From Streptomyces stelliscabiei (lineage in GTDB: Bacteria; Actinomycetota; Actinomycetes; Streptomycetales; Streptomycetaceae), in NCBI RefSeq assembly GCF_014873495.1, contig NZ_JADBGF010000001.1:6386001-6450000 (forward strand): 64,000 nucleotides of DNA, given 5' to 3'. The position numbers and the translations under genes were made by a program. The notes under the pieces are model-generated. The model searched no databases, was not told the origin of the DNA, and was given only the letters and a program-made list of their open reading frames with translations. Positions 32,100 to 41,267 of this stretch are shown one piece after another. Position 1 is the first letter of the stretch. Each line of letters begins with the position of its first letter.

Positions 32100-33434
32100 T
32101 CACCCCAGCGTGGCTCGCTTGAGGGACCGGGCCCGCCGCGCGACTCTTCGCACGGTGGCGTTGCGCGGGATGAACGCGAGCTGGACGGGGATACCGCCCG
32201 GCAGGCCCAGCGAGGTCAGCCGGCGCCGCTTGAAGTACCGCAGGGTGTGCGCGCTCGGATGCCGTGTCAGATACGCCTCGGCCTCGGCGCGCAGCGACGG
32301 GTAGATCTTCGGCTGCATCGCGAAACCGACCGCCCGGACCAGACCGTCGAGGTCCGTGACCGCCGTGCCCGGCTTCTGTGAGGTGACCGCGGCCCGGTCG
32401 CCCAGCTCGGGCAGCAGCGCGTCCACGATCGTGACGGGCACCCGGTTGCTGTTCTCGTACGGGGCGAGCCGGTCCAGCAGGGTGCCGGTGCCGACGCGGG
32501 CGACCGGCAGGCCGTACAGCGCGGAGGCGGTGAGCAGGGCCGTGGAGAAGCAGCCGACGACGAGGGCGGGACGCATCCGCTGGTAGAGCACCTCGGCGAG
32601 GACCGGCGTGTCCAGCACGGTCAGATCGGCGCCGAGCCGCTCCGCCTCCTTCTCCAGACCGCGCGACCAGCGGGCCGGGGCGCTCGGGTGCGGCTTGAAC
32701 ACCACACGCGTGTGACCGAGCGCGACCGCGCCCTTCAGCATCGTCACATGGAGGTCCTCCTCCTCCTCGGCGGTGAGGATGCCGAGCGCGGAGAGGTACT
32801 GGCCCAGCAGCAGCGCGGGCTCCTCGATATCGGGCAACTCGTCACCGGTGTCGAGGAGTTCCGCCAGCACCTTCACGAAGGCGTCCGTCGGCACGATCTC
32901 CGGCCCGACCCCGAACTCGGTGAGCAGCAGGGGCCTCAGGTCCGGCACCAGGTCCAGGTGGAGGAGGCGGTCGATGCGGGTGCCGACCAGCGGGTCGATC
33001 TTGTTGCGGGTGGGCCCGTAGCTCATCAGGCCGTCCGCGTACACGGTCACGGGGGCGCCGGTGAAGATCTGGGTGAAGCCGAGCGCCGGGTGGACCTGGA
33101 TGGACTCCACGGCCAGCTCGACGTCGTCGTCGCCGAGGTTCCACAGCAGCCGCAGATGCCGCTCCCACAGCGGTACGTCGTCCTGGCGCGGGGACCAGCC
33201 GCCGGGGTGGAAGGGGGAGATGGTCTCGTTCCAGGAGATCACCTCGTCGAAGCGGGCGCTCAGCCGATCGAAGCCGGGCATCTCGTCCAGGCCCGGCGCC
33301 GTCTCCGGCGTCGCCGCGTTGTTGGAGATCAGCAGGATGCGCCGGGTGGCGGGGCGGAAGCACTCGGTGTCCAGGGCGGCGGCCAGCGTGGCCGTGCCGT
33401 ACAGCGTGGACGCCATGAAGATCTGCGTGGTCAC
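32100..33434 (-). CDS. Polysialyltransferase-family glycosyltransferase
   Basis: 444 aa. Resembles bacterial alpha-2,8-polysialyltransferase (POLYST/GT52-like, GT-B fold): N-terminal TTQIFMASTLYGTATLAAALD; VYADGLMSYGP; the HP motif VVFKPHPSAP, typical of CMP-sialic-acid-using enzymes; and VVGCFSTALLTASALYGLP. Predicted to transfer a nonulosonic acid (Kdn/Neu-type) from CMP-sugar to a growing wall polymer at the cytosolic membrane face. GTGA overlap with the GT2 gene upstream and 7-bp spacing to the acyltransferase show a tightly coupled operon. Donor specificity is inferred from neighbours neuA and neuB. Confidence 0.82.
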   Translation of the reverse strand: MTTQIFMASTLYGTATLAAALDTECFRPATRRILLISNNAATPETAPGLDEMPGFDRLSARFDEVISWNETISPFHPGGWSPRQDDVPLWERHLRLLWNLGDDDVELAVESIQVHPALGFTQIFTGAPVTVYADGLMSYGPTRNKIDPLVGTRIDRLLHLDLVPDLRPLLLTEFGVGPEIVPTDAFVKVLAELLDTGDELPDIEEPALLLGQYLSALGILTAEEEEDLHVTMLKGAVALGHTRVVFKPHPSAPARWSRGLEKEAERLGADLTVLDTPVLAEVLYQRMRPALVVGCFSTALLTASALYGLPVARVGTGTLLDRLAPYENSNRVPVTIVDALLPELGDRAAVTSQKPGTAVTDLDGLVRAVGFAMQPKIYPSLRAEAEAYLTRHPSAHTLRYFKRRRLTSLGLPGGIPVQLAFIPRNATVRRVARRARSLKRATLG

Positions 33435-34408
33435 GCGGCGACCCCCGTGGCGGCGGGACGGCGGCGCAGCCGGCGCAGCCGGGTGGCGCGCTGGACGTCC
33501 ATGGAGTCGAGGGCCTCGTCGAGCACGTCCTGCGGCATGCGGCGCAGCGCGGTCGCGCTCATCGACTTCAGTTTCCGTGCCACCGCCGGCTCGAACCTTT
33601 CGATGGATCCCAGATGGTGGGAGATGATCGCGCAATAGGTGCGCACGGCCTTGGGGAGAAGTCTCTCCGCGTCCCGGTCCTTCGCCGTCTCCTCGATGAC
33701 CTGGTCGAACGCGCGAATGAAATCGAGCTGCCGTACGTCGCCGATCTGGGTCAGCGAGGACGCCACGCCCCGCCGGTAGAAGACGCCCAGCAGCCCCACC
33801 GTGGCGAAGGATTCGGCCTCCCGGTGGAGCTTCCAGATCCAGGGCCGGTCCTCGGCCGTGCGCAGCCCGTGGGTGAAGTGCAGGACGCCCTTGTCGACCA
33901 GCCGGCGGTGGTAGATGCCCGCCCAGGCGAACGCGTAGTCGACGGAGGTGGAGCGGTCGGCGGGCAGGATCGCGTCCCGCGGGTTCATCACCACGCCCCG
34001 GCGCCCGTTGGGTACCCGGTGGACGGAGCGGGCCCGCCCGGTGCACTGGACATGGTCCGTGCGCACGAAGTCGCAGCCCAGGTCCTCGATGGCGCCCAGC
34101 AGGCGGGGGAAGTAGCCGGGGGCGAGCCAGTCGTCCCCGTCGAGGAACGTCAGGTATTCACCGCGGGCTTTGTCGATGCCCGTGTTGCGCGCGGTCGCCA
34201 GTCCTCCGTTCTGTTCGTGTCTGACATACACCGCCCCCGGCAACTCGCGCTCCGCGCGCGCGAGAATGTCCGGTGTCTCGTCGCGCGAGCAGTCGTCGAC
34301 GAGAATGAATTCGAAATCCTCACGAGCGTTTGCTCCGAGGCTCTTCAGGGTGTCGGGCGCGTATTGCTGCACGTTGTAGAACGGCACGATGACGGAGAGC
34401 TTGACCAC
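33431..34408 (-). CDS. Family 2 glycosyltransferase
   Basis: 325 aa. GT-A fold inverting transferase with VIVPFYNVQQYAPDTLKSL, FILVDDCSRDET and the metal-binding FLDGDDWLAPGYF motif. The C-terminal about 100 residues are helical and Arg-rich. First gene of the minus-strand arm of the glycopolymer cluster, coupled (GTGA) to the polysialyltransferase-like gene, so it probably adds a sugar or polyol to the same polymer. GTG 34408 is chosen because it begins the conserved KLSVIVPF strand; the open frame extends 31 codons upstream without conserved content. Confidence 0.88.
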   Translation of the reverse strand: MVKLSVIVPFYNVQQYAPDTLKSLGANAREDFEFILVDDCSRDETPDILARAERELPGAVYVRHEQNGGLATARNTGIDKARGEYLTFLDGDDWLAPGYFPRLLGAIEDLGCDFVRTDHVQCTGRARSVHRVPNGRRGVVMNPRDAILPADRSTSVDYAFAWAGIYHRRLVDKGVLHFTHGLRTAEDRPWIWKLHREAESFATVGLLGVFYRRGVASSLTQIGDVRQLDFIRAFDQVIEETAKDRDAERLLPKAVRTYCAIISHHLGSIERFEPAVARKLKSMSATALRRMPQDVLDEALDSMDVQRATRLRRLRRRPAATGVAA

Positions 34409-34606
34409 CCCCGTGACGTTAGGGGGCCCTCCGGCATTCGTCTTGACCACCCGCTTGATGTCAGGTGAACGACGCGTGGCGGAACCGTGAACCAGGTGCA
34501 TTCCGCCGGCTCTCGCGGCCCGATTCGCCGTCCGGCGATGTGCTGTTAACCCTTTGTTGCATTCAGGTTGGGCCGTTCAACGGAATCGCTTCCTAGCGTC
34601 TTCGAT
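34409..34606. promoter_or_regulatory. Divergent promoter region of the glycopolymer cluster
   Basis: 198-bp gap between the two arms, locally AT-richer. For the plus arm TAGCGT (34594-34599) lies 7 bp before the GTG at 34607 and could be the -10 box of a leaderless transcript. I cannot define the promoter of the minus arm. Confidence 0.45.
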
Positions 34607-35959
34607 GTGCCAGCAAGTGCTACGAACACCCTGCGAGTCGCCGTACTCGCGGATTCCGACACCCGGTGGAAATGGGGCGCGCTCACCGCGCACCGTCTCG
34701 CTCCGGAGAAGTCGGACATCCGCCTGGACGGCTTCCTCCTGCGCGGCCGGGCCACCCCCACGGCCCGCCAGCTGGAGGAGGTCGGCGTCCGCCCCGACTC
34801 CCTGCGCGAGGTGACCGGCCTCGAATTCCTGCGCGCTATGAAGGAGGCCGCGTACGACGTCGTCCTGCTCTCCCTCGTCGGCGGGGGCGTCCAGGCGATG
34901 CTGCACGGCCTGCGCCGGGCCTGGGACGGGCGTACGAAGCGGCCCGTGGTCGTCACCGGGTACGTCGGTGTGGTCTACGAGAAGCTCGCCGACGGTCTGC
35001 TGCTGCGGCACGGCGCGGACCTCGTCCTCGCCAACTCCCGCCAGGACGCGGACCGGTTCAGGGCGGTGTACGAGGGCGTGGGCGCCGACGCCTCCTCGGT
35101 CACCGAGGTCGCGCTGCCCTTCCTGGGCGGCAGGACCTACGCGGGCGCCGAGGACCCGTCCGCGGAGCAGGGGCGCGGGCCCTACACGGTCGTCTTCGCC
35201 GTACAGCCGTCCGTCCCGGACAACCGCCGGGACCGCACGTACCTGCTGAACCGGCTGATCGGGCACGCCAGGCTGCACCCGGACCGTGAGGTGCTGCTGA
35301 AGCTGCGCTCCAGGCCGGGCGAGCACACCACGCACATCGAGGAACTCCCGTACCAGAAGCTGGCGGAGAAGCAGCCCGATGGTCTGCCGCCCAACTTCCG
35401 CCTCGCCTACGGGAACATGGGCGAGATCCTGGACAGCACCGACCTGCTGGTCACCGTCAGCTCCACGGCCGCCCTGGAGTCGCTGCACCGCCGGATCCCC
35501 ACCGTCGTCCTCACCGACCTCGGCATCCGCGAGACCCTCGGCAACCACCACTTCGTGGGCTCCGGCTGCCTCGCCTCCTGGGACCAGCTGGACGCCGGGT
35601 ACGAGCCGGTGCCGGACCCGCGGTGGGTGGCCCGGCAGGGAGTCGCCGCCGGGGGCTCCGGGGGCGGCTCGTACCGCACGGCCTTCGACGCCGCCCGCGA
35701 CCGCATCGCCGAGCTGGTCGGGGCCGCCGAACTGCCGCCCCTGGCCCCGTACTACACCCCCGTCACCGCGCCCGGCTATCTGCCCGGCATCCTCGCCCGC
35801 CACCACCTCGGCCCCGACGGCGCCCCGCTGCCCGGAGCGCCCGCCGCCGAGCGGCAGGCCGGGCCCGTACGGCAGATCGTGCGCCGGGCGGCGCGCGGCG
35901 CCTACCGCCACGGAGTGCAGCGCGTGGCACCCGTCATCCGCCGGATGGGGGAGCTGTGA
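34607..35959 (+). CDS. Putative glycosyltransferase of the glycopolymer cluster (GT-B-like)
   Basis: About 450 aa. LRVAVLADSDTRWKWGALTAHRL at the N-terminus and, later, VVTVSSTAALESLHRRIPTVVLTDLG resemble the nucleotide-binding half of GT-B or polysialyltransferase/CDP-glycerol transferase-like proteins. LLLRHGADLVLANSRQDADRF and YTVVFAVQPSVPDNRRDRTYLL are further conserved-looking blocks. No characterised family is obvious; actinobacterial homologues may be annotated as a DUF. First of four plus-strand genes ending with nonulosonate synthesis, so a role in polymer assembly is likely. GTG 34607 is chosen for the leaderless promoter geometry; GTG/ATG-type starts upstream lack support. Confidence 0.75.
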   Translation: MPASATNTLRVAVLADSDTRWKWGALTAHRLAPEKSDIRLDGFLLRGRATPTARQLEEVGVRPDSLREVTGLEFLRAMKEAAYDVVLLSLVGGGVQAMLHGLRRAWDGRTKRPVVVTGYVGVVYEKLADGLLLRHGADLVLANSRQDADRFRAVYEGVGADASSVTEVALPFLGGRTYAGAEDPSAEQGRGPYTVVFAVQPSVPDNRRDRTYLLNRLIGHARLHPDREVLLKLRSRPGEHTTHIEELPYQKLAEKQPDGLPPNFRLAYGNMGEILDSTDLLVTVSSTAALESLHRRIPTVVLTDLGIRETLGNHHFVGSGCLASWDQLDAGYEPVPDPRWVARQGVAAGGSGGGSYRTAFDAARDRIAELVGAAELPPLAPYYTPVTAPGYLPGILARHHLGPDGAPLPGAPAAERQAGPVRQIVRRAARGAYRHGVQRVAPVIRRMGEL

Positions 35960-35994
35960 GCCGCCACCTGTCCACTGCGCAAGGAGTACAGCCC

Positions 35995-37335
35995 ATGCCC
36001 CACCCGGAAGCGGACCGAGCGGCCTCCGCCCGCCGCGTCCTCGCCGTGATCCCCGCGCGCGGCGGCTCCAAGGGCGTCCCCGCGAAGAACCTCGCCCCCG
36101 TCGGCGGCGTTCCGCTGGTGACCCGCGCGGTCCGTGAGTGCCTCGCCGCCCGGCTGGTGACCCACGTCGTCGTCTCCACCGACGACCACGCCATCGCCGC
36201 CGCGGCCCGCGAGTCCGGCGCCGAGGTCGTGCTCCGCCCCGCCGCCATCGCGGGCGACACCGCCACCTCGGAGGCCGCCGTCCTGCACGCCCTGGACGCC
36301 CACGAGGCCCTGCACGGCGCCTCGGTCGACGTCGTCCTCCTGGTCCAGTGCACCAGCCCGTTCATCCTCCGCGAGGACATCGACGGCGTGACCCGCGCCC
36401 TCGTCGAACACGGCGCCGACACCGCCCTCACCGTCGCCCCGTTCCACGGCTTCGTCTGGCGCGACACGACCGAGGAGTCCGCGGACGCCCCGCACGGCGC
36501 GGCGGCCGCGGCCCTCGCCGGCCTCCCGGCCGGGGGCCACGCCCACGCGGCGCACGGCACCGAGGACCTCGCCGGAGCCCCGGCCGGAGGCCACGGCGTC
36601 AACCACGACAAGTCCTTCCGCCCCCGCCGCCAGGACCGGCCGCAGGACCTGCTGGAGACCGGCGCCGCCTACGCCATGGACGCGGCCGGGCTGCGCAAGT
36701 TCCAGCACCGCTTCTTCGGCCGCACGGAACTCGTGCGCACCGACCCCGCGCGGGTCCTGGAGATCGACGACCCGCACGACCTCGCCCGCGCCCAGGCCCT
36801 CGCGCCCCTCTTCGACGCGAACCGGCCCGGCGCCCTCCCCACCCACGACGACATCGACGCCGTGGTCCTCGACTTCGACGGCACCCAGACGGACGACAGG
36901 GTGCTGATCGACTCCGAGGGACGGGAGTTCGTCTCCGTGCACCGCGGCGACGGACTCGGCATCGCGGCCCTCCGCAGGAGCGGCCTGGAGATGCTGATCC
37001 TCTCCTCGGAACGGAACCCGGTCGTCGCCGCCCGGGCCCGGAAGCTCAAGCTCCCGGTCCTGCACGGCATCGACCGCAAAGACCTCGCACTGAAGCAGTG
37101 GTGCGAGGAGCAGGGCATCGCGCCGGAGCGCGTGCTCTACGTCGGCAACGACGTCAACGACCTCCCGTGCTTCGCCCTCGTGGGCTGGCCCGTGGCGGTC
37201 GGCAGCGCCCACGACGTCGTACGCGGCGCCGCACGCGCGGTCACCACCGTCCCCGGCGGTGAAGGCGCGATCCGGGAGATCGCCGGCTGGATCCTCGGCC
37301 CCTCCCTCGACTCTCTCGACTCCCTCACCAGTTAA
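35995..37335 (+). CDS. neuA: N-acylneuraminate/Kdn cytidylyltransferase fused to KdsC-like HAD phosphatase
   Basis: 446 aa, two enzymes in one chain. Residues about 14-270 are a CMP-nonulosonate synthetase (VLAVIPARGGSKGVPAKNL; LLVQCTSPFI; the NHD...PRRQD...ETGAAYAMD block) making the activated CMP-sugar. Residues about 285-440 are a KdsC-type HAD phosphatase (nucleophile D293 and acid D295 in VVLDFDGTQTDD; then LSSERNPVVAARARKL; YVGNDVNDLPC), which could dephosphorylate the 9-phosphate precursor. A low-complexity Ala/Gly/His insert (about residues 160-200) interrupts the first domain. ATG follows AAGGAG. NeuB follows after 14 bp. Confidence 0.92.
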   Translation: MPHPEADRAASARRVLAVIPARGGSKGVPAKNLAPVGGVPLVTRAVRECLAARLVTHVVVSTDDHAIAAAARESGAEVVLRPAAIAGDTATSEAAVLHALDAHEALHGASVDVVLLVQCTSPFILREDIDGVTRALVEHGADTALTVAPFHGFVWRDTTEESADAPHGAAAAALAGLPAGGHAHAAHGTEDLAGAPAGGHGVNHDKSFRPRRQDRPQDLLETGAAYAMDAAGLRKFQHRFFGRTELVRTDPARVLEIDDPHDLARAQALAPLFDANRPGALPTHDDIDAVVLDFDGTQTDDRVLIDSEGREFVSVHRGDGLGIAALRRSGLEMLILSSERNPVVAARARKLKLPVLHGIDRKDLALKQWCEEQGIAPERVLYVGNDVNDLPCFALVGWPVAVGSAHDVVRGAARAVTTVPGGEGAIREIAGWILGPSLDSLDSLTS

Positions 37336-37349
37336 GGAAATCCTCCGTC

Positions 37350-38288
37350 ATGAGCACCAACTCCCGTCTGCGCACCTTCGGTTCGAAGACCGCCGGCCCC
37401 GGCCACCCCGTCTACGTCGTCGGCGAGATCGGCATCAACCACAACGGTGAGCTGGAGAACGCCTTCAAGCTGATCGACGCCGCCGCCGAGGCCGGCTGCG
37501 ACGCGGTCAAGTTCCAGAAGCGCACCCCCGAGATCTGCACCCCCCGCGACCAGTGGGACATCGAGCGCGACACCCCCTGGGGCCGCATGACCTACATCGA
37601 CTACCGCCACCGCGTGGAGTTCGGTGAGGACGAGTACCGCCAGATCGACGAGTACTCCAAGAGCAAGAACATCGACTGGTTCGCCTCCCCGTGGGACACC
37701 GAGGCCGTCGCCTTCCTGGAGAAGTTCGACGTCCCCGCCCACAAGGTGGCCTCCGCCTCCCTCACCGACGACGAGCTGCTGCGCGCCCTGCGCGGCACCA
37801 ACCGCACGGTCATCCTCTCCACCGGCATGTCGACCCCGAAGCAGATCCGCCACGCGGTCGAGGTCCTCGGCAGCGACAACATCCTGCTCTGCCACGCCAC
37901 CTCGACCTACCCGGCCAAGGCGGAGGAGCTGAACCTCCGCGTCATCAACACCCTGCAGGCCGAGTACCCGAACGTCCCGATCGGCTACTCCGGCCACGAG
38001 ACGGGCCTGCAGACCACGCTCGCCGCCGTCGCCCTCGGCGCCACCTTCGTCGAGCGCCACATCACCCTCGACCGCGCGATGTGGGGCTCCGACCAGGCCG
38101 CCTCCGTCGAGCCGGGCGGCCTCACCCGCCTCGTCCGCGACATCCGCACCATCGAGGCCTCCCTCGGCGACGGCGTCAAGAAGGTCTACGACTCCGAGCT
38201 GGGCCCCATGAAGAAGCTGCGCCGTGTCTCCGGCGTCGTCGCCGAGGCGGAGATCGCGGCGGCGGCGGGCGAGCCGGTCGCGGTCTGA
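37350..38288 (+). CDS. neuB: N-acylneuraminate/Kdn synthase, short form
   Basis: 312 aa. TIM-barrel PEP-condensing synthase making a nine-carbon acid (Neu5Ac, Kdn or relative) from PEP and a hexose precursor: VGEIGINHNGELENAFKLIDAAA, DAVKFQKR, STGMSTPKQIRHAV, LLCHATSTYPA, GYSGHE and ERHITLDRAMWGSDQAASVEP are the expected active-site segments. The usual C-terminal antifreeze-like SAF domain (about 60 aa) is absent: the protein stops after DSELGPMKKLRRVSGVV plus a short Ala/Glu tail. It lies 14 bp after the cytidylyltransferase fusion in the same operon. Confidence 0.93.
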   Translation: MSTNSRLRTFGSKTAGPGHPVYVVGEIGINHNGELENAFKLIDAAAEAGCDAVKFQKRTPEICTPRDQWDIERDTPWGRMTYIDYRHRVEFGEDEYRQIDEYSKSKNIDWFASPWDTEAVAFLEKFDVPAHKVASASLTDDELLRALRGTNRTVILSTGMSTPKQIRHAVEVLGSDNILLCHATSTYPAKAEELNLRVINTLQAEYPNVPIGYSGHETGLQTTLAAVALGATFVERHITLDRAMWGSDQAASVEPGGLTRLVRDIRTIEASLGDGVKKVYDSELGPMKKLRRVSGVVAEAEIAAAAGEPVAV

Positions 38289-38343
38289 GCCTCCCTCCAT
38301 CCCTGACCACGGGTCTCCCCCACTACGGGACGGTCGTACGTCG

Positions 38344-39450
38344 ATGAGCCCCCGCGCCGGAACCGCCGGCCCCCACACCCTCGCCTTCGTCGAGAGCCCG
38401 GTACAGCTGCTGAACGTGCTGGAGTGGGCGCACGCCCATGCCCTCGGCACACCCGAGGACCCCGGCGCGGGGCCCTTCCGACGGGGCGGCGCGGGACTCA
38501 CCCTCGTGGTCCTGTCGCCCAACGACCCGATGACCCGCGGCCAGCTCCGCCGGATGGCGGAGCTGGCCCGGGACGAGGGCCACAACGTGCGCTGGGAGGA
38601 GGCGCGCGGCGGCACCGCCGCCCCCTTCCGCACCATCGGCGGCCTCGCGCCGATGCTGCGTGCCGCGAGCCGCGTCGTCCTGGGCGACCCCTTCTCCCGC
38701 TACGTCCAGCTCCTGCTGACCATCACCCGGGCCCGGGACGTCGTCGTCGTCGACGACGGCACCGCGACCATGGAGTTCGTCTCGCAGCTGGCCCGCGGCG
38801 AGCGCCTCGTGCGCTGGCACCGCAAGGGCGGCCGACCCGGTCCCCGCGACCTGATCTTCGCCCCGGTCTCCTCCAGGGCCCGCAAACGCCTCACCCCGAC
38901 CCCCGGCAGACGCGTCGAGGTCTTCTCCTCCATGCCGATCGACGAGACCCCCGAGGGCGTCTTCGTCACCGCCAACGACTTCGCCTGGACCCGGTCCCGC
39001 TTCGGCCCGCCCCGCATCACCAAGGGCGCCGACCTCGTGGGCACGTCCCTCGTGGAGACCGGCGTGGTGGACGGCGACCGCTACCTCGAAGCCGTCCGCT
39101 CCCTCGCCAAGGCCCACGGCGCCACCCGCTACTTCGCCCACCGCCGCGAGAGCGCCGAGAAACTCCACACCCTCGCCGCCGAGACGGGCCTGGAGATCGT
39201 CCGCCCCGACCTCCCCCTCGAACTCATCGCCCGCCGGGGCCCCATCGGCCGGACGATCCTCAGCTTCCCCTCGACCGTGGTCCACACCCTGCCGCTCGCG
39301 CTCGCCGGCACGGACGTACGCGTGGCGGTCTGCGACATCGACCCGAGCTGGCTGACGGAGAACGCCTCCCCCCGCGCCCAGGGCTTCCTGTCCGGGGTCA
39401 CGGGCACGGCACGGGACGTCCACCGGCTGTCGTCGGTGGTGTCGGTCTGA
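38344..39450 (+). CDS. Polysialyltransferase-like glycosyltransferase
   Basis: 368 aa. TLAFVESPVQLLNVLEWAHAH at the start, the VVVVDDGTATMEFVSQLARG motif and the final SFPSTVVHTLPLALAGTDVRVAV are characteristic of the polysialyltransferase/GT52 group that uses CMP-nonulosonates. It probably polymerises or caps the polymer with the sugar made by the preceding NeuB and NeuA. It begins 55 bp after neuB; the ribosome-binding site before ATG 38344 is weak. Its relationship to the minus-strand 444-aa enzyme suggests different linkages or initiation versus elongation roles. Confidence 0.82.
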   Translation: MSPRAGTAGPHTLAFVESPVQLLNVLEWAHAHALGTPEDPGAGPFRRGGAGLTLVVLSPNDPMTRGQLRRMAELARDEGHNVRWEEARGGTAAPFRTIGGLAPMLRAASRVVLGDPFSRYVQLLLTITRARDVVVVDDGTATMEFVSQLARGERLVRWHRKGGRPGPRDLIFAPVSSRARKRLTPTPGRRVEVFSSMPIDETPEGVFVTANDFAWTRSRFGPPRITKGADLVGTSLVETGVVDGDRYLEAVRSLAKAHGATRYFAHRRESAEKLHTLAAETGLEIVRPDLPLELIARRGPIGRTILSFPSTVVHTLPLALAGTDVRVAVCDIDPSWLTENASPRAQGFLSGVTGTARDVHRLSSVVSV

Positions 39451-39588
39451 GCCGCGCCTCGGCGGCACCGGGCCGACTGCCCTGAACCGTGTTCGCTCCG
39501 GGGGGATCCGGAGCCGTCGCTTCCCCGGCCGGACCGCGCCTATCGTGCCGCGTGGCGGGGGAGGCGAAGCGCCCTCCCCGAAGGGGGA

Positions 39589-40794
39589 GTGGTGACGACA
39601 CACGGCGAACACGCGCGGCTCACGCCCACGGCGGACGGACACCGGGTCACCCCCGCCGAACTCTTCTTCGACCTCGTCTTCGTCTACGCCATCACCCAGG
39701 TCACGGCCCTGATGGCCGCCCGGCCCACCGCGCTGAGCCTGCTCGGCGGCATGGTCGTCCTCGCCCTCCTGTGGTGGTGCTGGTGCTGCTTCGCCTGGCT
39801 CGGCAACGTCGTACGCGCCGACGCGGACGGCATGGCCGCGGTGCTGGTGGCGGTGATGGCGGTCGTCCTGATCGTCTCCCTGACGGTCCCCGAGGTGTAC
39901 GACGACGGCCCGGGCGGCCTCTACGCCCCCGTGCTGTTCGTCGTCTGCTACGGCGTGGTCCGCGGCCTCCACCTGGTGACCTACTGGCTCTCCGACCCCG
40001 GTGACGCGGCCCTGCACGCCACCCTGCGCCGTACGGCCCTGCTCTCGGTGCTCCCGCCCTTCACCCTGCTGCTCGTGGGCTCGGCCTTCGACGGCGTGAC
40101 CCGGACCCTGATCTGGCTGGCGGCGGTGGTCATCGACTACGCGGGCATCTTCGTCACCGGCCGGTCGGGCTGGCGCGTGGCGTCCCCCGCCCACTTCTCC
40201 GAACGCCACGGTCTGATCGTCATCATCGCGCTGGGCGAGTCCATCGTCGCGATCGGCGTCGGGGTGACCGGCTACTCGGTCTCCGCCCCCGTCGTGGCCG
40301 CGGCGGCCCTGGGCCTCCTGGTCTCCGCCGCGCTCTGGCGCCTGTACTTCCACGGCGTCAGCGAACCGGCCGAACACCGCCTGGCCGAACTGACCGGCGA
40401 CGACCGCACGGTCCTGGCCCGCGACACGTACACCTTCCTGCACCTGCCGCTGGTGGCCGGCATCGTCATCACCGCCCTCGGCATGAAGACGACCCTGCAC
40501 CAAGTCGCCGACACGGCCCACTACGGCCTGGCCGAACCCCTCCACGGCATGCCCGCCTGGGCCCTGGCGGGCGGCGCGGGCCTGTTCCTGCTCGGCTCCG
40601 CCGCGATCCTGCGCCGCACCACGGGCCGCCACGCCCCGGCCCTCCTCACCGGCGCCGCCCTCTGCCTGGCGGCAGGCCCCCTGACCTCCCTCGTCCCGGC
40701 CCTGGCAGCCCTGACAGGCCTGACAGCGACGATCACCGCGGTGCTGCTCGTCCACGGCCGCGCGGCACGGGGCGACGGCGCTGCCGGGGGCTGA
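39589..40794 (+). CDS. Low-temperature-requirement A family membrane protein
   Basis: 401 aa with about ten hydrophobic segments. The family signature is near the N-terminus (TPAELFFDLVFVYAITQVTALM) and in the middle (HFSERHGLIVIIALGESIVAIGVG). LtrA proteins are widespread in actinobacteria; their biochemical role is unknown. GTG 39589 follows AAGGGGGAG. It comes 138 bp after the glycopolymer operon and may be independent of it. Confidence 0.9.
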   Translation: MVTTHGEHARLTPTADGHRVTPAELFFDLVFVYAITQVTALMAARPTALSLLGGMVVLALLWWCWCCFAWLGNVVRADADGMAAVLVAVMAVVLIVSLTVPEVYDDGPGGLYAPVLFVVCYGVVRGLHLVTYWLSDPGDAALHATLRRTALLSVLPPFTLLLVGSAFDGVTRTLIWLAAVVIDYAGIFVTGRSGWRVASPAHFSERHGLIVIIALGESIVAIGVGVTGYSVSAPVVAAAALGLLVSAALWRLYFHGVSEPAEHRLAELTGDDRTVLARDTYTFLHLPLVAGIVITALGMKTTLHQVADTAHYGLAEPLHGMPAWALAGGAGLFLLGSAAILRRTTGRHAPALLTGAALCLAAGPLTSLVPALAALTGLTATITAVLLVHGRAARGDGAAGG

Positions 40795-41267
40795 GGAAGC
40801 GCGCCCGTCGACCCCGCGCCCCCCGTCACCCCCGTGATCCCTGTCACCCCCGTCACGCCCACACCGGCCACCCGCACGCCACGGCCCCGACCCCCGGTTC
40901 ACCCCCGCAGCCGCAGGCCACCCCCCGCGTGCCGGCCCCTGGCGCCACCTCCTCGCCCACCCCGTCGCACACAGGCCGTAGCGGAACCAGCACGCGGCGG
41001 TGATGGTTCCGGGACAGTGCGATGGGCCGGACGTGGTATCCGTGGAGGGTGGGAATCGGCCGGGCACCCCCGGACGTTTGGACCATGGGAATCGCGGGCA
41101 ACCCCGGCGCTCCCTTCTCCGAGGTCAGCCCGCCCGCGAAGAGGCGGACGGGTATACCCGTCCCTGCCAATACGTATGCGTCGCGCGACCGGAAATCTTC
41201 CCCTTACGGGCTGATTTTTTGTTGATCGAGGGTGAGAAGGTCGCCCGATCGCCCTACCCTTCAGAGG
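40795..41267. other. Long intergenic region before the M20 amidohydrolase
   Basis: 473 bp without a supported gene. The first 150 bp are a pyrimidine-rich run with repeated CACCCCCGT units (about 40820-40860). A T-run (41215-41220) follows a weak inverted repeat. At the right end TACCCT (41255-41260) is positioned as a -10 box for a leaderless transcript beginning at the GTG 41268. Confidence 0.4.
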
